Source of the DNA: Dicaeum eximium
Taxonomy: Eukaryota > Chordata > Aves > Passeriformes > Dicaeidae
Length of the DNA stretch: 64,000 nt
Reading direction: 5' to 3'
Assembly: GCA_013396995.1 (NCBI GenBank)
Contig: VWZP01002845.1
Span: 7,981,736-8,045,735 of the forward strand
Below are positions 43,836 to 56,021 of the stretch, piece after piece. Each line of letters opens with the position of its first letter. The first letter of the stretch is position 1. The position numbers and the translations under genes were made by a program. The notes under the pieces are model-generated. The model saw only the letters and a list, made by a program, of their open reading frames with translations, was not told where the DNA came from and did no database searches.

Positions 43836-46800
43836 TAGTTTTGTGAGGTGTAAGATTTACTGTAATGAAAACAGAAGATTTTCATAATTGTAAAGCCCAG
43901 TAGAGGCAGCAGTGATGCAGTATTCCCAGGACTGATCTACTGCAGTACAGTAATGCTTGCTGTAAATTGTCATTATTTCAATTACAGCTGATTGAAATGG
44001 CGGCTTCTTAAATAAGGTGAGATTCCCCACCAGTGTGCCTCAGTTCTGATCTACAAAGGGAGAGAACAGTTATTGGTTATTCAGGCTTTGGTGCCTCTGC
44101 TTGTGACAAATGCTGCTTTTGGTGGTAGGGATTTTTGTTTGGTTTACTTTTGGGGTTTTTTTACATTTTTCTGCAAGGATCAAACACCACTCATTTTTCC
44201 CATGTCTGTTCCAGTCACTAAGTATAACCAAAGCCTAATGATAACAATTAAATTTTAAAGAGCCAGCCCTGCTTCCCTGCCCCATGTAAATTTACATTTG
44301 AGTAGATTGTGCTCTGTTTTCTGTAAATTAGTTATGTTTTCTAGCACTGATCATGAAGGAAATCATGAAGTGTTTTGCTCTAGAGCCTCAAACTCTGCTA
44401 TCTTATAAAACCCTTTTTTTCAGTATGAGATTTCTTGGGGCCCTAGAAACTGAGAAGTGAGATACCTCTGGCTTTCCCTTCTCTTCAGTGAATTAAAATT
44501 GATTCTGCTTTTTCATTTTTTCCCATTCCCTACCCTGCTTTTCCTGTCCTTTTAAGCTGTTCTTAAGCAGATTTGGAAGGCCTTTACAACCTCAAGAGGA
44601 AGATACTACTACCCATGTAATTTTCCAGTCTGTTACAGCTTGATACTTGAAATTGATAAAAACCTCTCCAATAGCACTTGCCACGCATTTCAATCTCCCA
44701 TTAAATCATTCTCGAGTTTTTAATAAGAAGAAAAAACCTATATTATTTGTTCTCTTTGTGCAAAATAAGAAACCTTCATGCAGTGAACATGCAGTTTTAA
44801 GGCAATAAATGCTAGTACTGCTGTTGGTCAAGTGTGTAAATATTTTAAATGTGTCATTCAATACTGTGTTGAGTTTATATATTAAGAACACAGGGATTGA
44901 AGTGCTAGTTGATTTCAAGTATTGTTTTATCTGTACAGTTGAAGATATGAAGTTGCATAGAAGTATTTCACATTTTATTGCAATAAGACTTGGGAAATGG
45001 CTGTGTAATCAAGCCTTATCATGACTGAATTTTCAATTTTGAAATGATCGCTTTGTGTATTTTTAAGATCCATAAGCAGGAAGAGGATAAAATTGTTTTC
45101 CACTAAAGACTTTTTTTATTTTGTTTTGGCCATGTGTGATTTGTGTGTATTCTTGTTTAATATTTTTCTAAAATCTTACCTGTGTTGAATCCTGGAATAA
45201 GCATTTGTTACACTTCCTTTCAGTGGAAACATAAATAGCAACATTATGAAACCTTAGGCTACACCTTTTGCTCTTTGGCTACAGTGAATGCACAGTAATT
45301 AGGTTAAAAGTTGGTGGAGTAACTTTAGTTCACATCAGCACTTAAGGCATGAGTTTGTCCATCAACAGAAAAAATAATTAGGGGTGCAGCAGCAGTATGT
45401 CACACTGGACTGCAATTACCAGAAATGACTGTGAATATACAATCAGATTAATCTTTTCCCCCATCTTCCAACAGAAGCTTTAAGAGTGACTTTTCAGGTC
45501 ACTATTATTGGTGGCATTTGTCTATCAAAAGGAATACTGACTTCTGGGTCTTTGTGTGTGTGTGTGTATTTAATCTAAACAGTTTTTATGATGGTATCTG
45601 GCACAGAAATGTTCTCCAAGCTCAAAATCTGTTCCTATGTAAGGAACATCTAACAGCATGTTACTTCATGGATATCAGAAAAGTACAGTTACAGGCAGCA
45701 GTTCCTAATGTGCTATAATGCAATTACATTTAAATGAACTAAAGCTATTTTCTACTGTTCCCCTCTTACTTCCATGCACTCACATCATTTAGAGAAGGGG
45801 AAAAAAAAAAAAGCTTCACAAATCCTGAAAGTAAAACTACGCAACAACTGTGGTGGTGACAGCTTGCTGTATATCTTGGCTGTATGTATCACTAGAATTT
45901 TACTGGTTTCAAAAGTAAGATTATGCAGTTATATATTTATATTAGCATGGTTTCATTCAGTGAATATTTTGGGGAAGGACAGAAACATTTAAGGTAATTT
46001 TGAGGAAATTCCTGAAAGCAATTGGTAAGACTAACAGCAGTGTTAGTCCAAGAGCCTTTCATGTAGAAAATTGAACTATTCTGCTTTACCTTAAATATGA
46101 GTTCTGGAATAAACTTGAACGATTTGGGTACAAAGCCTTTATTCACACTTGTTTGTCTAAGTATACACAAACCTCATCAATTTTGCCTTTTTGAAACTTA
46201 CGTTGGCTTCAGTTGTGAGTGGTGGACTTGGTGGTGAATTTTTTCCTTCAGTGATTTGCCATCTCTTACAAGCAGAAAAATAAAAAAGCACAACCCTCCA
46301 AGTGGAATTTGTCGGGACAGCCAACCAAGAAGCAGGTTGAAGATGAACTGGAAGAGGGAAGGAAGTGAAAGTGATAACTTTGTAATCTTACCCGGAAAAA
46401 GAAAAACAGATCACTCTAAAAGTGTTATTCCATAACATTTTACCCATGACATCCTGAAAGGGATTAGTAAAAGTTTATTGGGGGAAAGAGTACTGTTTTG
46501 GAATTCTGAAATGAAATGTGATACTATCAGTGTAAGTTTTGTTAATTAAATAATAAATTTCTCTTTATTTTGGAAAACATTCCAGACAAATCTGTATGTC
46601 CAAAGAGAACAGAGAAAGTAGCCACTGTGATGGATACATGATTCATTACTAGTTTTTCTCCTGTCTATATTTGAATCTTGTGGAACAGCTGTTTTCACTT
46701 TAACATTTATTAGATGGTATTGGATTTGATTTTCCTGACACACTGTTGCCTTTACAAGTTAGAGTAAAGCAAAGCTGTGGGTATGATGTACTTTCTTTTT

Positions 46801-49800
46801 TCTTCCTCTCTCTGTCTGGCCTACTGTTAATGGTTGTAAAGACAAATATGTTTGATTTGCTTTAAGTTACTGTTTTAGATGCTGCAGTTTAGGTTTGTGG
46901 CATATTCAGACTGCTTCCCGTCTCTGTGTTTGGTGTTCCCTGAATGAAAGTCATCGCTAGACTCCAACACAAGTATTGATTTGAAAGCCTCACTGGTAAC
47001 TTGGTTTAATAAGCTGTCAGGACATTTGCTTTAGTTTTGGACTGCACCAATGCCACTAATGGTCTTTTGTTCATTGAAATGATTGTTGTAACTCACAAAA
47101 AAACACCCCAAAGCCAAAAGCCCACCACCACACTCTGGAATCTCTAAGAGGATCACTGATGTCCTCACACAAGATCAACACTACTTTGGGGAAGGCTTAT
47201 ATTCTTCTGCCACTTTAAGGAAAGACTGTTCTTCTGAAGTACTTTTTGCCTGCTTTTAGGCTGTTATGCACTTTTCATGATTTCTTAACAAACTACTGTT
47301 AAAATGTACTGTAACATGGATTTTGATAAGCGCACATGTATTTAAACAATTCACTCAGCCTCAGGAAAGCTGGAAAAATTGGATACCTGTTTTGTACCTT
47401 GGTTAAAATGTTTGTTACCTGCATCTCTTAAGATGGCCAGATAATGTCTAGATCCTGCGAGCGTAACTATTTAAGATACCAGTATAGCCTGTAAAAGGAG
47501 GACAGTGTAATTTTGCTTTAGGGACAGAGAAAAGGGGTGTCCTCTTATTTTTCTTAGAGTTGTATATATATAGTCTGAATTGGAGTTTCAAAAGCAGAAA
47601 GCAGTAATAAACCCCATTTACTGTTCAGGAAAAGAAATGTTTTCTTTCGTAACACTATCTGATTTCTATTTTCTTCCTTCTCCTTAAAGAGTGTGTGTGA
47701 AATAAGTGCAGAGGTATGTGTAGGAAAAACTGTAAAATCTGCTGCTGTACATGTTTGCTACTTGACTGCATTTTCTGTTCCACTTTAATTTTACTGGTTT
47801 TGCTAAATATATTTTATATATTTTCCTTCCTGCTTCTTGTGATGGCAGAGTGATTACATCTTTTGGGGGTAACAGCAAAAACAACCATGACAAGGCTTTG
47901 GGGCCAGACAATGCCATGAAAATTGGATGTTACTGTGTATCTTAGGACATTTTTGGAGAGAACTGTGTAAATCAGAAGCTATGGTAAAATCTATGGGGAT
48001 GTGAAAATGTACAGAAGTATAGATACTGGTCATTCTGTTGAAGGGTTGGGTGGTTCGGTTTTTTTTTCAAATCCTTGTAAAGGCTGTTTTAAAATGTCAA
48101 TACCACTAGGTGGTATCAAGTAACTAGTGGTCACTTATGTAGAGCATTTTTCTGTCTGAAAGCTGTAGCCCTCTGTGGATTCTGAATCACTTCCAAGGGA
48201 TGCACAGTGCCTGGCAAAATGGAAAAGTCATGGGGATCCTGTATCGCTGTCATGTTTTCTAAGACTTCTGTTTCCATAGAGAAAGAGTTGGACTCCATAA
48301 ACTACTTAAAGCTTACTTCTGTACTTGAATTCATGGAGTGACTGCAAGCTTTTTAAAGAGGCTGACTGACAGTGTGTCCTTCCATTGTGCCACAAGGTCT
48401 TGGGAAGCTGTGGTGCACCTGGCCCACACAGGTACCCCACAGGGCTCCAACACACATTTGATTCTCCATTTGTAGGGCAAACAGCTTGGGAGTGGAAGTA
48501 AAAGTGCAGCAAGCTTTGCTTATAAAGAGGAGGTGTTGCAGGTTGTTCTCCAAGTAGAATATTTCCACTTTGCTATTTTCCATCATCAGAAGTAGGATTA
48601 TGTTGTCATTAACTAGAAATAATCCTTGTATGGTTGTAAAGCGTTGCATGCTTTGCTGCCTTTCAAATCAGTGTGCTGTTAGTTTGCCAGCCCTAAACAT
48701 GTTGAGGGATTTTTTGGTGGGGGTTTTTGGTTTTTTGTGGGATTTTGTTTGTTTTTTTAAGTTAATAGAAGTTTTTTAGATGTAATGGCAACAGGAAAGA
48801 TTCTACAATTAGAATTTAATAATCTATTTTCATATTAATTAAACCTGATTATACTTTTTTATATGGCTATGGCTTGTGCTACAGTGAGAACAAAACTAGA
48901 ATTTCATTAGTAGAGAAAAAATACAACAGAGTAAAAATAACTCAAACCCCAAAACAGAAGTGCCTTGTGAGTTACAAGTTGCTATTGCTTTCCAGGGTAG
49001 AACTGTGTTTTTAAACACTGTTTCTGATCTAGCAACTGCATTAGTAAAGAGGCAGTGATCTGCCATCAGATTTGTCTCAAGGACACCAGTATCACTGCTG
49101 TGTGACATGGGTCTGTCAGTGAAAGGACAGGGGAGGTAGCTTCACTGGAAATACCAGTCTGCAAAAAACATTAGGGAACAATAAAACCCAATTATTAATA
49201 AGAAATTTCTTTCAGGCTGCACTTTACAGGTATTCCTGTGTTTGTGATTCATTTGCCCTTGCATCCCAAAGAAACTGTAGCAAGAGATAACCTGGTTTTT
49301 TTCTTTCCTACAGGGTCACTTGAGCTCCTTTGGAGCTTTGCTTCTAGAACTGTCTTGTAACAGGATTCAAGCAAGGCCCTGAGCTGTGTTTGCTGCCAAG
49401 CAGTATCTGGTATCATAACCTAAATAATGTCACCCTGTCAGCCCACCCCCAAGCCCCACACAGCCGTGTGCCCTTGTGTGATCTGTATAACCTTTCTGGT
49501 GAGGAGGAATTGCTGGCCAAGGGGCAAGCCAAGTCTGCTGCTCTGGGAAGTCTGGACTGAGAGTGGGTGCCATCCCAGTCTCAGCTCTACTTTCATTAGC
49601 AGCCCCGTGCAGAATGTTTTGCATGTAAAATGCCTTACAAACATGCATGAAAAATAGGAAAATTACTGAAGTGTCACTCCACTGTAGTACCTAAACCACA
49701 TTTCTTGCAGCACTCAGTAATGCTATACAGGTATCAATAGGAAGACAATCATCACTTTCCACAATGAGGGAAAAGGGTTTTGTTGGTTTGTTCTAAATTA

Positions 49801-50587
49801 CAGCAGTGGTGGTAGCATGAATAGATATGGGTGCCCTCCATATGTGACAGTCTTCCATGCTGGGATGAATACTTTTTTTGGCAAGAACTTTCAAAGACAG
49901 AGTGGCTAATGCACTGAATGTCAGATCCAGACTGCAAAGAAGTCTTTTAAACCAAATGAAAATGTCCACAGTTCTCTACTGTCATGAAAAGCCTTGTTTC
50001 CACATGAGGGAGGTTAAAAATATGGAGATCTGAAGGAAAAACCGGCCTATCCCCATATCCTGTGGTGGCAAGAAAATATTCTCTTCTGCATATGTAAGCT
50101 GTGTAGCAAAACTATTTTATCATTAATTTAGTACTTCTGTCTTCCAAAGCAATAATTCTGCTCTGTTCGTTAATGCCCAGTGCTGAGCCTGTGACTTTCT
50201 GTTCAGCCACAGTGAAATGTGGCAGATGAAAACTGAGCAGGCTGTAGGTAAAAGAGCAGTTTCTTACTCAGCTCACTGCTGATACAACTTCTTGCTCTGG
50301 AGAACATGAGGAGAGTCTGCTGTTGGGTTAAATAATCTGATGGGCAGCCTCCTATGAGTTGGATTATAGGAGAGTCATTGAATGAGAGAAAGACAACACT
50401 ATGCACGTGATTTTTATAAACATCAGACTTTATAAAGAAGGAATGAGAAAAATGGGTGAGCTTTTTGTCTTGGGGCACTGAGATCATGAGACATACAAGC
50501 CTGTTGTGCCTACACAAGAGAAACAGGAAACTCGGAAGTTTTTATGACCAAAGGGAAAGAGTGAATTAAATGCTTCCCCTCTGCTTT

Positions 50588-51117
50588 AGTGAGATCCCAC
50601 CTGGAATACTGGAATACAGAGCTTCCAGCTCTGGGGTCCCCAGCACAAGGACATTGCCCTGTCAGAGCAATTCCCAGGAGGGACACCAGGATGATTAGAG
50701 GCAGGGAATACCTCTCACATGATGGAAGGTTAAAACTATTGGGATTGTTTCAGCCTGGAAAAGAGAAGGATTTGGGGTGGCCTAATTGTGGTCTTCCAGT
50801 ACCTGAAGGGAGCCTACAAAATCGATGGAGAGAAACTTTTTACACGGGTATATAGTTACAGGACAAGGGGGAATGACTTCAAACTAAAAGCAAGTATGTT
50901 TAGATGAGATTTTAGAAATTCTTTACTGTGACAACAGTGAGGCACTGGAACAAGTTGCCCAGAGAAGCTGTGGATCATCCCTGAAAGTGTTCAAAGGTTG
51001 GATGAGGCTTGAAGCAACCTGGGATAGCAGAAGGTGTTGCTGCCCATGGCAGTGGTGTTGAAACTAGATGGTATTTAGGGTTCCTTCTAACCCAAACCAT
51101 TCTGTGATTCTATGAAG
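50588..51117 (+). repeat. CR1 LINE 3' fragment, sense
   Basis: About 530 bp of CR1 3' sequence on the + strand. It includes ttcagcctggaaaagagaag, ggacaagggggaatgacttc and gaggcactggaacaagttgc, and ends at the diagnostic ccattctgtgattctatgaa. It is 5'-truncated and has no intact reverse transcriptase. It ends about 160 bp before the CpG island of EEF1AKMT1. Confidence 0.93.
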
Positions 51118-51493
51118 TTAAACAAGGAAGGTAATTTAAAACTTGCTGTCTTTTGAAAGCATCTAAGAATCGGTTCGCCTTCTGTTTGTAGGCAAGAAAA
51201 GGAGCTTGTTCCCGCCTGCTAAGGCTAAATGGAAATGGAAAGCCTGGACACGAGAGCCAGATGTAGAAAACCAGTTTGGGGCGCTGGGCTGCGGTGCAAA
51301 GCAGAAGCTCTGAGCGGCTCCTGAACACTTGCCACGAACCGGAGGGATGCTGTGCTCTCCGAGTCTGACAGTGCGGGTGCCTGCGGCTGTCCCGGCCCCG
51401 GCTCAGACTCCCGTGCCTGTCCCACCTCCCGGCACACCCGGAATTCCCCGGCGGAGGGGGCGGGGCCGGGAGCTCCGCCTGGCCCCGCCGTGC

Positions 51494-51507
51494 CCAGCAG
51501 GGGGCGC
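51494..51507 (+). promoter_or_regulatory. CTCF-like motif
   Basis: CCAGCAGGGGGCGC fits the CTCF core consensus CCASYAGRKGGCRS at every position. It lies between the two GC boxes in the CpG island. The match is seen directly; binding is inference. Confidence 0.6.
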
Positions 51508-51560
51508 GCGGGGGCGGGGCCTGGGGCGAGCTGCGCGCGCGCGGAGGGAGCCGGCGGGCG

Positions 51561-54500
51561 GTGAGTGGCGCGAGGGCCNTGGCGGCCGAGGCGCAGACGG
51601 GCCGGCCGGTGTCCCCCCGTGCCCCCCGGGGGTTCTGTGTGGCTGCAGGGTGCCCTCGCAGCGGTACACGGGGTGGGGACGGCAGGAAAGGGCCTGCTCC
51701 GGGATCNNNNNNNNNNNNNNNNNNNNNNNNNNNNNNNNNNNNNNNNNNNNNNNNNNNNNNNNNNNNNNNNNNNNNNNNNNNNNGCGCCCTCCGTGCTTAC
51801 TGAAAAGGATGGAATGCACCTGCGACACATCATAATTTCCTTTTGCTTGAAGTAGCCACCAGGCCTCCTGACTTTACTTTGCTAATTCATTTAGTTTGTT
51901 TCTGCAGTTTCTGCGTGTTTGGTAATCCTCTGAGACCTTCTCTTCCATGAACTTTCTGTGTGACTCTGACGCATTGTGAAATTCCGGGTTTTGAGGCATC
52001 AGGGCACAAGTCCAAACATTTAGTAGCTTTCCAGTCTATAAGATCAGGACTTGTCTACCTCCAGGCAGGTGGTTGCAGCCCCTCCCAGGTGATTTTCATT
52101 AGGGTTTCACTCCACTGGCCAGCTTTTCTCGGTGTGTGCTACAAACACCTTGAATGGTGAGCTGCTTGTCTCAAAGACTGACTTGGGCAGCTTGGAAAAA
52201 ACCAGACAGCTAGATCTAACTTCATTTCATGCTCTGCCTTTTGATCAAGGTTACTCTTAGAGTAAGATCTTTTCTGAAGCTGCACATGTGCTTTTTATAT
52301 TCTTGGTAAAAGATCCAAAGGGCTAATACTGTCCTCTTCTTCCTCCTTCCCAGCGATGAACAGCATGGCTTTCCAGGTATATTTCTATTCCATGGACTTT
52401 TAGCAGTCTTTCCTATTGTTTTCTTACCACCTGTTCTCCACATGGTCCTAACTACAGGTGAAATAAATGTACTGGGGGCCAAAGACTGTTTTTCCATAGT
52501 GTTTCTTCTAATTCTGAGTCCTCTGTTTAAGAATTTGGCTATATAAAAATAGACTTTTCATACATGACTGCGAGAAACTATTGTTAAATACATACAACAT
52601 TCTTGTGTGGACAAGGCCTTTGGAGTCTCCTGTGCTGCTTTTATCTCCCTTAATTTATTTTTGGTTTTCTTTGGAGAGCTTTTACTCTACTGATGACATT
52701 TTCCTGAACAGTGCATCAGCTAATAAGAGAGAGCCTGAGCTGTGCACAGGGGAAAGGACTAAGGAGTCTGCAGGGACCTCCACCCCCTTCATCCTACCTG
52801 CTGCACTGCAGACCACATGGTGCAATTTGTCACCTCCTTTTCCTGTTTTATGGGTAGATCTGGCCCTTTTGGGGCCAGTAGCATTCAAATTGGCCATTTT
52901 AGCCTATGAACACAGCCCTGCCTGTTCCTGTTCCACTCTATCTGAGAGAGCTTTCCTCCTTTTCTGGTGTTTTCCTTTAGGTAAACTTTGACTTCACCTT
53001 GAGTCTTTTTGAAACCTTACGCAGTGTTCTTGTGCTGTTCTTGGAGATCTGATTTCCCCCTCTGTGGCTTTCAGAGAGCGTTTGTGTGAGGACAGAGCAT
53101 GTGGAGGGATCCAGGGCCTGGGGCAGGCAGGGTTTGGTCAGCTGGAGCCTCGGGGGCCTTGGGAATTAAGAGTGTAAAGATTCCCTAAGTGCCAGAGGCA
53201 CTGTGGGTTTCTGTGCTTCTTCCCATCCTCCTGCAGAACTTTCAAGGTTGCTTCTGGACTTGAGAGCAGTGAACTTTCTGGAACGGATAATGAAGGGATT
53301 TCAAACAGTAGAACTGTCTCCCTTGAAGGAATTTACAAGTCTTGTACACATAAACTCAATTTAAGAGTTTTCTGATGTAGTTCTTAAGCATGAGGATGTC
53401 TTCATGCTAATAACCTGAGTCAGTATATGCATTCAGAAAAATATATTGAATTTTGGAGGCATTTGTAATAGCTGTACGTAATATTTCTACCATATGTTCT
53501 CAGTTACCTCTCCTAGAAAAACCTCACAGCTGATTACTTCTTGATTCCTAAGGCTTTAATTTACAAACCAAAAGGAAGGCTATTAAAAAAATCAACTTAA
53601 AAATTAATAATAGATAAAAGATGTCTATGACAGTATGCCTCTTCTTCTTCTGAAACAATGGTAAATTCTTCATCAGCAACTTTATCTCGGAGGGTTCTGT
53701 TTCATGGGCGTGGATTTAGCCCTTGCAAATGCCGGTATGGGCTCACTGAACAGAAAATCAAAAAATTCAACTTTTGACTTAAAAACTGAAGCTTTTCATC
53801 TGTTTCAGTTTCTTAGTGTCAAAGCATAGATGTATTCTTGCTTGGGGGTAATAGCAGACCAGATTACTGTATGTATCATTCAGTTATTAAAAAAAATGTG
53901 AGTTAAGGAGTGATTGTAACTAACATGTCCTAACAAAAATAAATTGTTGTATAGGACCTAAAATGGGTCATAGTGTTGTGTATTGTTAGAGCATTGTGGC
54001 TAGAAAGTGTGTTATCTGTCTGGGCATACAGTCATTTCTATAATAAATACTTTAAATAATACGTAATTTAATAATGTAAATATTCTTAAAGCATTTGTGT
54101 TTTGTTCAACAAAAAACTAGGGGGAAAATAATTATTTTGGTTTTACTAGGTAGCTTGACTCCAGAATTCTCTTGCGTGAGGTTAATGCTGTAGGTGGGTC
54201 TTTGGGCTGTGAACGATTCCCTGTTTGGCCGGCCTGGCCTGAGAAGCCAGCAAGTCAATAAATGATACTCTGGAAAAGCCAGGTTTTGCAGATAAGAGCT
54301 TTCCTTAGGTGTGTACTGTGTCAGAGGAATGGCAGAGTTATCTCACAGTGCCAGAGTAAGGTACCATTCTCCCAGCAAGCAGGAAGAAGCTGTTTTAGGA
54401 AACTTCATCTTGAAAGCTCTGCTAGAGCAGAAGGAAGGGTAGAAGGGGAGGAGACTGCCAGTTCTAGAGCTCTCCTTGTAATGCAGGGAATGAGGAGAAG

Positions 54501-55408
54501 AAAAACCATGAGCAGCTCCACTTGAAATTACTCAAATGTTCACTCACTGTTCAGGTGGCCATCAGTTCTCGGTGACTTCTCCATAATGCAGGCGTATCCC
54601 TGTGTCCAGGCTCTGCTAAAGGCATTGCTCGTGTGCTGATTCTTAGGCTGGATGCAGGGAAAATGAGTTTCTTGAGAGAAGAACCTTTCTCAGTTTTCTC
54701 CAGTTCTTTTCACATGCTGAGTCTTTTCTGGCACCTCCGTTCCAGGAGGTGGCGCCATTCCCTGGGAGAGGCTGCTGTGCTGCCTGGGGCCAGAGAGCTC
54801 GGGGATGCTGCCTGGCACAACCCACTTCAGGAGCTTTCTGAAAATGGCTGTACTTTTCCATTGGTACATACCATGGTTTGTTTTTTTTTTCTCCCTTATA
54901 GGTTTGTGGCATTTAGAGGAATCTTTCTATGGCATGGAAGTTAAAACCAGGTGATGCTGAGTTAGAATTCTAGTTTACTTCATTTGGAGTCAAAAATTGT
55001 GTGGCTTTTGAACATGGGAAGGAATGACCAATAGCTATCATTATTTCTAGGAAGGAAGGGAATAATTTCTGTAGGATTTTCCAGATTCGCAGGAAGCTAA
55101 GAACTGTTATGTCAACTTCCCTCTAAGAACACAAGCCAAATCCATGTTGTATAGAAAGGGAACAGTGTAACAATGTTGCTGCTCTTTCTAAATTCTCTGT
55201 GGAGACTTGTCAGTTCCAATTGGCCTCTCACTGATTTTAAGAGGGCTTAAGTAGAGAGAATAAGTTTTCTTTTGTTAAGAGGTTTTCCTAGTTAGCTGCA
55301 GTCTTGGTGGAAGTTGTTTTACTTCACAAGATTATGCTGTTTTAAAAAACATTCACCATTCACCAAGGGTTAATTTAATTAATTTCTTTTTTCTTGTTGA
55401 CATCTAAG
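51561..55408 (+). other. EEF1AKMT1: Probable first (5' UTR) intron of EEF1AKMT1
   Basis: Runs from the gtgagt donor in the CpG island to the AG before the start-codon exon. It includes the assembly gap. Open frames here (for example 54262-54525 and 54633-54944) resemble nothing known. The donor assignment is inferred. Confidence 0.55.
51707..51783. other. Assembly gap (77 N)
   Basis: A run of N in the CpG island, with a further lone N at 51579. Translated open frames crossing it are meaningless. GC-rich dropout is the likely cause. Confidence 0.97.
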
Positions 55409-55411
55409 AAA

Positions 55412-55558
55412 ATGGACGATGATGATGACATTCCCCAGCTTTCATCCCATACATTGGCTGCCCTCCAGGAGTTCTATTTGGAACAACAGCAGAGAGAGGG
55501 CATGAAGACCTCCCAAGGGTTTAATCAATATTCCATTGGCTCAATAGAAGAAGACTGG
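55412..55558 (+). CDS. EEF1AKMT1: EEF1AKMT1 coding exon 1 (start codon)
   Basis: The acceptor at 55407-55408 (catctaag) is followed by AAA and then ATG. The donor is TGG|gtaaga. The exon encodes 49 residues, from MDDDDDIPQLSSHTLAAL to SIGSIEEDW. An ATG in the intron 18 bases upstream (55394) is in frame but lies before the acceptor, so it is not used here. Confidence 0.93.
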
Positions 55559-55924
55559 GTAAGAAACTATAAATATCAGTGAATGAAGCACAGATAGAGG
55601 AGTAGCCCTGACTGAGTTTCTTTTGTGGCTGGATAATGAAATGAAATTAAAAAAGGGAACACTCAAGATGTTCCTATTAATGGATGGCAACACTGTAGGG
55701 AGATTTGCTTTAGTATTAAATCTGGATATAGTTGTTTGCTCCACATGTGCATGGGGGGTACAAACTGAAAGTACATGGAGAGGGAATAAAGCTAACAGAA
55801 GCATCTGTCCCTTCAGGAAATTTTAACTCCTCCAGCCTGGCGTCTGATGAGAGTAAGAGTAAAGACTCTTCCCTGAGTGTGAGACAAACATAGTGTAACA
55901 AGACCGAGTGATCTTTCCTTTCAC

Positions 55925-55955
<31 letters not shown>

Positions 55956-55971
55956 TGTTTTTGGTGTGGTT

Positions 55972-56021
<50 letters not shown>

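Larger units (their letters stand above)
40111..51270. other. Distal 3' UTR / intergenic region between XPO4 and EEF1AKMT1
   Basis: Mostly AT-rich unique sequence. Recognised content is the poly-T tract near 41.4 kb, the exon-like segment at 43.0 kb, the MIR-like SINE at 43.7 kb and the CR1 at 50.6-51.1 kb. No conserved coding gene was recognised on either strand. Confidence 0.7.
51275..51800 (+). promoter_or_regulatory. EEF1AKMT1: CpG island, probable EEF1AKMT1 promoter
   Basis: A sharp rise in G+C and CpG against AT-rich flanks, with no TATA box seen. It has GC boxes of the form GGGGGCGGGGCC at 51456-51467 and 51510-51521, and an NRF1-like TGCGCGCGCGC near 51532. A donor-like GGCG|gtgagt at 51560/51561 would end a non-coding first exon, to be spliced to the acceptor at 55407-55408. 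Its place upstream of the only nearby + strand gene supports the assignment. The start site itself is not determined, and the island is interrupted by missing bases. Confidence 0.8.

Noticed and set aside
50589..50855. 88-codon open frame on the + strand
   Set aside because: It is CR1 3' sequence, not a host gene.
51225..51855. Several long open frames across the CpG island on both strands
   Set aside because: They read through 77 N and GC-rich sequence low in stop codons, so they are not evidence of protein.
55394..55411. Upstream in-frame ATG that would add six residues to EEF1AKMT1
   Set aside because: It lies before the splice acceptor at 55407-55408. The ATG at 55412 fits the known protein and has a strong start context.
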